Shown here one piece after another: positions 6,638 to 9,044 of a stretch of 9,044 nt of DNA; the first letter of the stretch is position 1, and each line of letters opens with the position of its first letter. The stretch is from Chitinophagaceae bacterium (GTDB taxonomy: Bacteria; Bacteroidota; Bacteroidia; Chitinophagales; Chitinophagaceae). A program made the position numbers and the translations under genes. Under the pieces are notes generated by a model. It searched no databases and was not told the origin of the DNA. It saw only the letters and a list, made by a program, of their open reading frames with translations. The DNA is taken from positions 1-9,044 of the forward strand of contig CANKGM010000065.1 in the NCBI GenBank assembly GCA_947481355.1, in the 5' to 3' direction.

Positions 6638-7864
6638 TTATGCGTCCATTTCTCCTGCAATCAAGTTTAGACTGCTGAGTGTAACAATAGCATCACTGAG
6701 CATTGTATTTTTTACAATCTCAGCATAAGCCTGATAATATATAAAACATGGCCTACGGAAATGCAACCTAAATGGAGCTCTTCCGCCATCAGTTATCAAA
6801 TAAAATCCAAGCTCACCATTTCCACCCTCAACACTTTGATACACTTCACCTGCAGGAATATCCGTTTCACCCATCACAATTTTAAAGTGATAAATGAGGG
6901 CTTCCATCTTTGTGTACACATCTGCCTTCTCAGGAAGATAATATTCTGGTACGTCAGCATGATAGACTTCAGCTTCAGCGCCCTTAAAATCCTGCACTTT
7001 TTGATAGGCCTGCTTCATGATACTCAATGACTCCCATATTTCTGCATTGCGAACCATGAAACGATCATAATTATCGCCCGTGGTACCTACTGGTATAATA
7101 AATTCGAAATCCTCATAAGAAGAATAAGGAGAATGTACTCTTACATCATAATCAACTCCTGCTGCACGTAAGTTTGGTCCAGTAAAACTATAATTCAATG
7201 CTCGCTCAGCAGATATAGCACCTGTTCCGCGTGTTCTTTCTACAAAAATTCTATTTCGGTTAAATAGGTTTTCGAATTCCTTCCAAACTGCAGGAAATTC
7301 ATTCAAGAATTTTTCAAGTTTTTGAAATGCTGCAAATGAAAAATCACGCTCAAAACCACCAATCCTTCCCATATTCGTTGTCAACCTTGAACCACATACT
7401 TCTTCATAGATTTCATAAGCCAACTCACGATATTGCATTACATAAAGGAATCCAGTATACGCTCCTGTATCTACTCCTACGATGGAATTACATATAAGGT
7501 GGTCTGTAATGCGTGCAAGCTCCATGATGATAACCCGGAGATAATCCACTCGCTTGGGTGTTTTTACTCCCAATAGTTTTTCGCATGTTAAATGCCACCC
7601 CATATTGTTAATTGGTGATGAGCAATAATTCAAGCGATCTGTAAGTGTAGTAATTTGATAGAGTGGTCTACGTTCAGCAATTTTTTCAAATGCCCTATGG
7701 ATATAGCCAACAGTGGATTCAGTTTTAATAATTCGTTCTCCATCCATCTCAAGGATGTTTTGAAAAACACCATGTGTAGCGGGATGCGTTGGACCAAGAT
7801 TTAATCTTGTCGTTTGCTTTTCAATGGACCCTTCCGGTAGATTTATATTTAATTGCTCCTGCAT
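6638..7864 (-). CDS. nuoD: NADH-quinone oxidoreductase subunit D (NuoD), 49 kDa-type quinone-site subunit
   Basis: NuoD descends from the large subunit of [NiFe] hydrogenases and lines the quinone-reduction pocket with NuoB. The 408-residue length is normal. LNLGPTHPATHGVF (residues 21-34) contains His27 and His31, and Tyr80 in TDRLNYCSS lies 49 residues after His31, the same spacing as the quinone-contacting His/Tyr pair of well-studied complex I. Other family segments are GYIHRAFEKIAE (53-64), VDYLRVIIMELARITDHLI, CGSRLTTNMGRIGGFERD and the C-terminal RRPCFIYYQAYAEIV. The hydrogenase Ni-ligand cysteines are absent, as expected. The C-terminus reads GEMDA, where most family members end in Asp-Arg. 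The gene is separate from nuoC, unlike the fused nuoCD of E. coli. Confidence 0.97.
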   Translation of the reverse strand: MQEQLNINLPEGSIEKQTTRLNLGPTHPATHGVFQNILEMDGERIIKTESTVGYIHRAFEKIAERRPLYQITTLTDRLNYCSSPINNMGWHLTCEKLLGVKTPKRVDYLRVIIMELARITDHLICNSIVGVDTGAYTGFLYVMQYRELAYEIYEEVCGSRLTTNMGRIGGFERDFSFAAFQKLEKFLNEFPAVWKEFENLFNRNRIFVERTRGTGAISAERALNYSFTGPNLRAAGVDYDVRVHSPYSSYEDFEFIIPVGTTGDNYDRFMVRNAEIWESLSIMKQAYQKVQDFKGAEAEVYHADVPEYYLPEKADVYTKMEALIYHFKIVMGETDIPAGEVYQSVEGGNGELGFYLITDGGRAPFRLHFRRPCFIYYQAYAEIVKNTMLSDAIVTLSSLNLIAGEMDA

Positions 7865-7898
7865 AGAATATCTTAAATAAATTTTTCTTTTACATTAC

Positions 7899-8402
7899 TT
7901 ATCGTCCAAACATTTCATCATCCTTATCAACACGCGTTTGATCTTCTAATGGAAATTCTTTTCTCAATGGGAAATAATCCATTTCATCCACATTCAATAC
8001 CCGCCTTAAATCAGGATGGCCAACAAAATTGACACCGAAAAAATCATACGTCTCCCGCTCCATCCAATTAGCCCCACTAAATAAGCCAGTTGCTGTATAT
8101 ACATCAGGCTTTTCAACAGGTACGTAAATTTTTATTCTAAGCCTTGCATTTTTAACCAAGTTATGTAAATGGTATACCACAGAAAGTTCCTCTCCTTTCC
8201 TATCTGGAAAATGCACACCAGTTAAATCAGTTAAAAAATTAAACGACAATTCTGCGTCATCATGCAAAAAAGTCAACACTTTCAAATTTACTTCACTCTT
8301 TACAGTCACACTCAGCATGCCATATGACTCCTCAATGCCGAGGATAAATTCCCCGAATTGGTTAGTGAGCTTTTCCTTTATGAAATTATTAGTCAACGAC
8401 AT
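7899..8402 (-). CDS. nuoC: NADH-quinone oxidoreductase subunit C (NuoC), 30 kDa-type
   Basis: NuoC is a structural subunit of the connecting module, holds no cofactor and packs against NuoD. The 167 residues include FNFLTDLTGVHFPDR (residues 54-68), a beta-rich core (VVYHLHNLVKNARLRIKIYV), and the family signature starting at Glu115: ERETYDFFGVNFVGHPDLRRVL (115-136), followed by the usual FPLRKEFPLED (144-154). The ATG at 8402 gives a plausible start (MSLTNNFIKEKLTNQF); the leader contains an A-run further upstream and no Shine-Dalgarno match. It lies 33 bases after nuoB and 34 before nuoD. The protein is short but complete for a stand-alone bacterial NuoC. Confidence 0.96.
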   Translation of the reverse strand: MSLTNNFIKEKLTNQFGEFILGIEESYGMLSVTVKSEVNLKVLTFLHDDAELSFNFLTDLTGVHFPDRKGEELSVVYHLHNLVKNARLRIKIYVPVEKPDVYTATGLFSGANWMERETYDFFGVNFVGHPDLRRVLNVDEMDYFPLRKEFPLEDQTRVDKDDEMFGR

Positions 8403-8435
8403 GCTTCTATTTTTTTGTAATTCTGCTCGATCAAA

Positions 8436-9023
8436 TTATTCAATACCATAGCTTTCCATCAACAACTTATATTTCTCATCCGTTCTTCTACGAAGCGACT
8501 CATCGCCAACAAGGTCTTGTATTTTTAAAAACCCATCAATAATAGCTTCTGGTCTTGGAGGACATCCCGGAACATATACATCTACAGGAATTACCTGATC
8601 AATACCCTGTAAAACAGAATAGGTATCAAAAATTCCTCCGCTTGAAGCGCATGCACCTACTGCGATAACCCAACGTGGTTCAGCCATTTGCAGGTAAACT
8701 TGCCTAACTACTGGGCCCATTTTTTTAGCAATGGTACCCATAACCATGAGTAAATCGCATTGACGAGGAGAGAAACCAACCCGTTCAGAACCAAACCTAG
8801 ACAAATCGTAATGAGAACCCATTGTAGCCATGAATTCGATGCCACAACAAGATGTAGCAAAAGGCAGAGGCCAAAGTGAATTTTTTCGAGCAAGTCCAAC
8901 AACCTTGTCCAAAGATGTGGCAAAAAAACCTTCGCCCACATGACCCTCTGGCATTTCTATCTGATTGATACCACGGTCTGAGGAATCTTTAACGTTTAAA
9001 TTAAACCGAACAGGACGTGACAT
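8436..9023 (-). CDS. nuoB: NADH-quinone oxidoreductase subunit B (NuoB), cluster N2 subunit
   Basis: NuoB (PSST-type, related to the small subunit of [NiFe] hydrogenases) holds the terminal cluster N2 that reduces quinone. The 195 residues show all four ligands: the adjacent pair Cys59-Cys60 in FATSCCGIEFMAT, Cys125 in AVGACASSGGIF and Cys154 in YVPGCPPRPEAI. Other typical segments are GFSPRQCDLLMVMGTI and KKMGPVVRQVYLQMAEPRWVI. The start at 9023 gives a polar N-terminal extension of about 45 residues before the core, which is within the range of the family. Only 21 bases remain upstream; a TAG triplet at 9044-9042 could be the end of nuoA, but the frame cannot be checked. It is the first gene of the operon that is fully visible. 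Confidence 0.97.
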   Translation of the reverse strand: MSRPVRFNLNVKDSSDRGINQIEMPEGHVGEGFFATSLDKVVGLARKNSLWPLPFATSCCGIEFMATMGSHYDLSRFGSERVGFSPRQCDLLMVMGTIAKKMGPVVRQVYLQMAEPRWVIAVGACASSGGIFDTYSVLQGIDQVIPVDVYVPGCPPRPEAIIDGFLKIQDLVGDESLRRRTDEKYKLLMESYGIE

Positions 9024-9044
9024 AAAGAATATTTTATAAGTCTA

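Noticed and set aside
8708..8941. Minus-strand 77-residue hydrophobic ORF
   Set aside because: It is an alternative frame within nuoB; hydrophobic residues arise from frame-shifted reading of the conserved nuoB sequence.

Overview
The window carries most of one operon for the proton-pumping NADH:quinone oxidoreductase (respiratory complex I, NDH-1), read entirely from the minus strand. In transcription order, from the right edge leftwards, the genes are nuoB, nuoC, nuoD, nuoE, nuoF, nuoG, nuoH, nuoI, nuoJ, nuoK and the first 352 codons of nuoL, which runs off the left edge. nuoA would be expected just beyond the right edge, and nuoM and nuoN beyond the left edge; none of these is visible. Every gene is intact in frame, apart from the edge truncation of nuoL. 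Gene spacers are 1 to 47 bases, and no stretch over 300 bases lacks a gene.

The organism is most likely a member of the Bacteroidota, possibly near the Chitinophagia. This is an inference from four features: an AT-rich genome; leaders that are A-rich just before the start codon, with no convincing Shine-Dalgarno sequence; separate nuoC and nuoD; and a short NuoG without the large molybdopterin-type domain. No rRNA or other phylogenetic marker is present to confirm it.

Functionally, NuoE, NuoF and NuoG form the NADH-oxidising module (FMN and Fe-S clusters). NuoB, NuoC, NuoD and NuoI form the connecting module that carries electrons to quinone. NuoH, NuoJ, NuoK and NuoL belong to the membrane arm that moves protons. 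Nearly all expected cofactor ligands and proton-channel charged residues can be found. The complex therefore looks functional and NADH-dependent, since the full NuoEFG set is present.

I see no mobile element, CRISPR array, RNA gene, terminator or convincing promoter. I do not see a new biological system here. The points worth a second look are modest: the 366-residue NuoG with a CxxC-x30-CxxC cysteine layout where cluster N7 normally sits, its unassigned C-terminal tail, an extended loop in NuoK, near-zero spacing at the G/H, H/I and I/J junctions, and an identical 15-base sequence spanning the starts of nuoE and nuoK.
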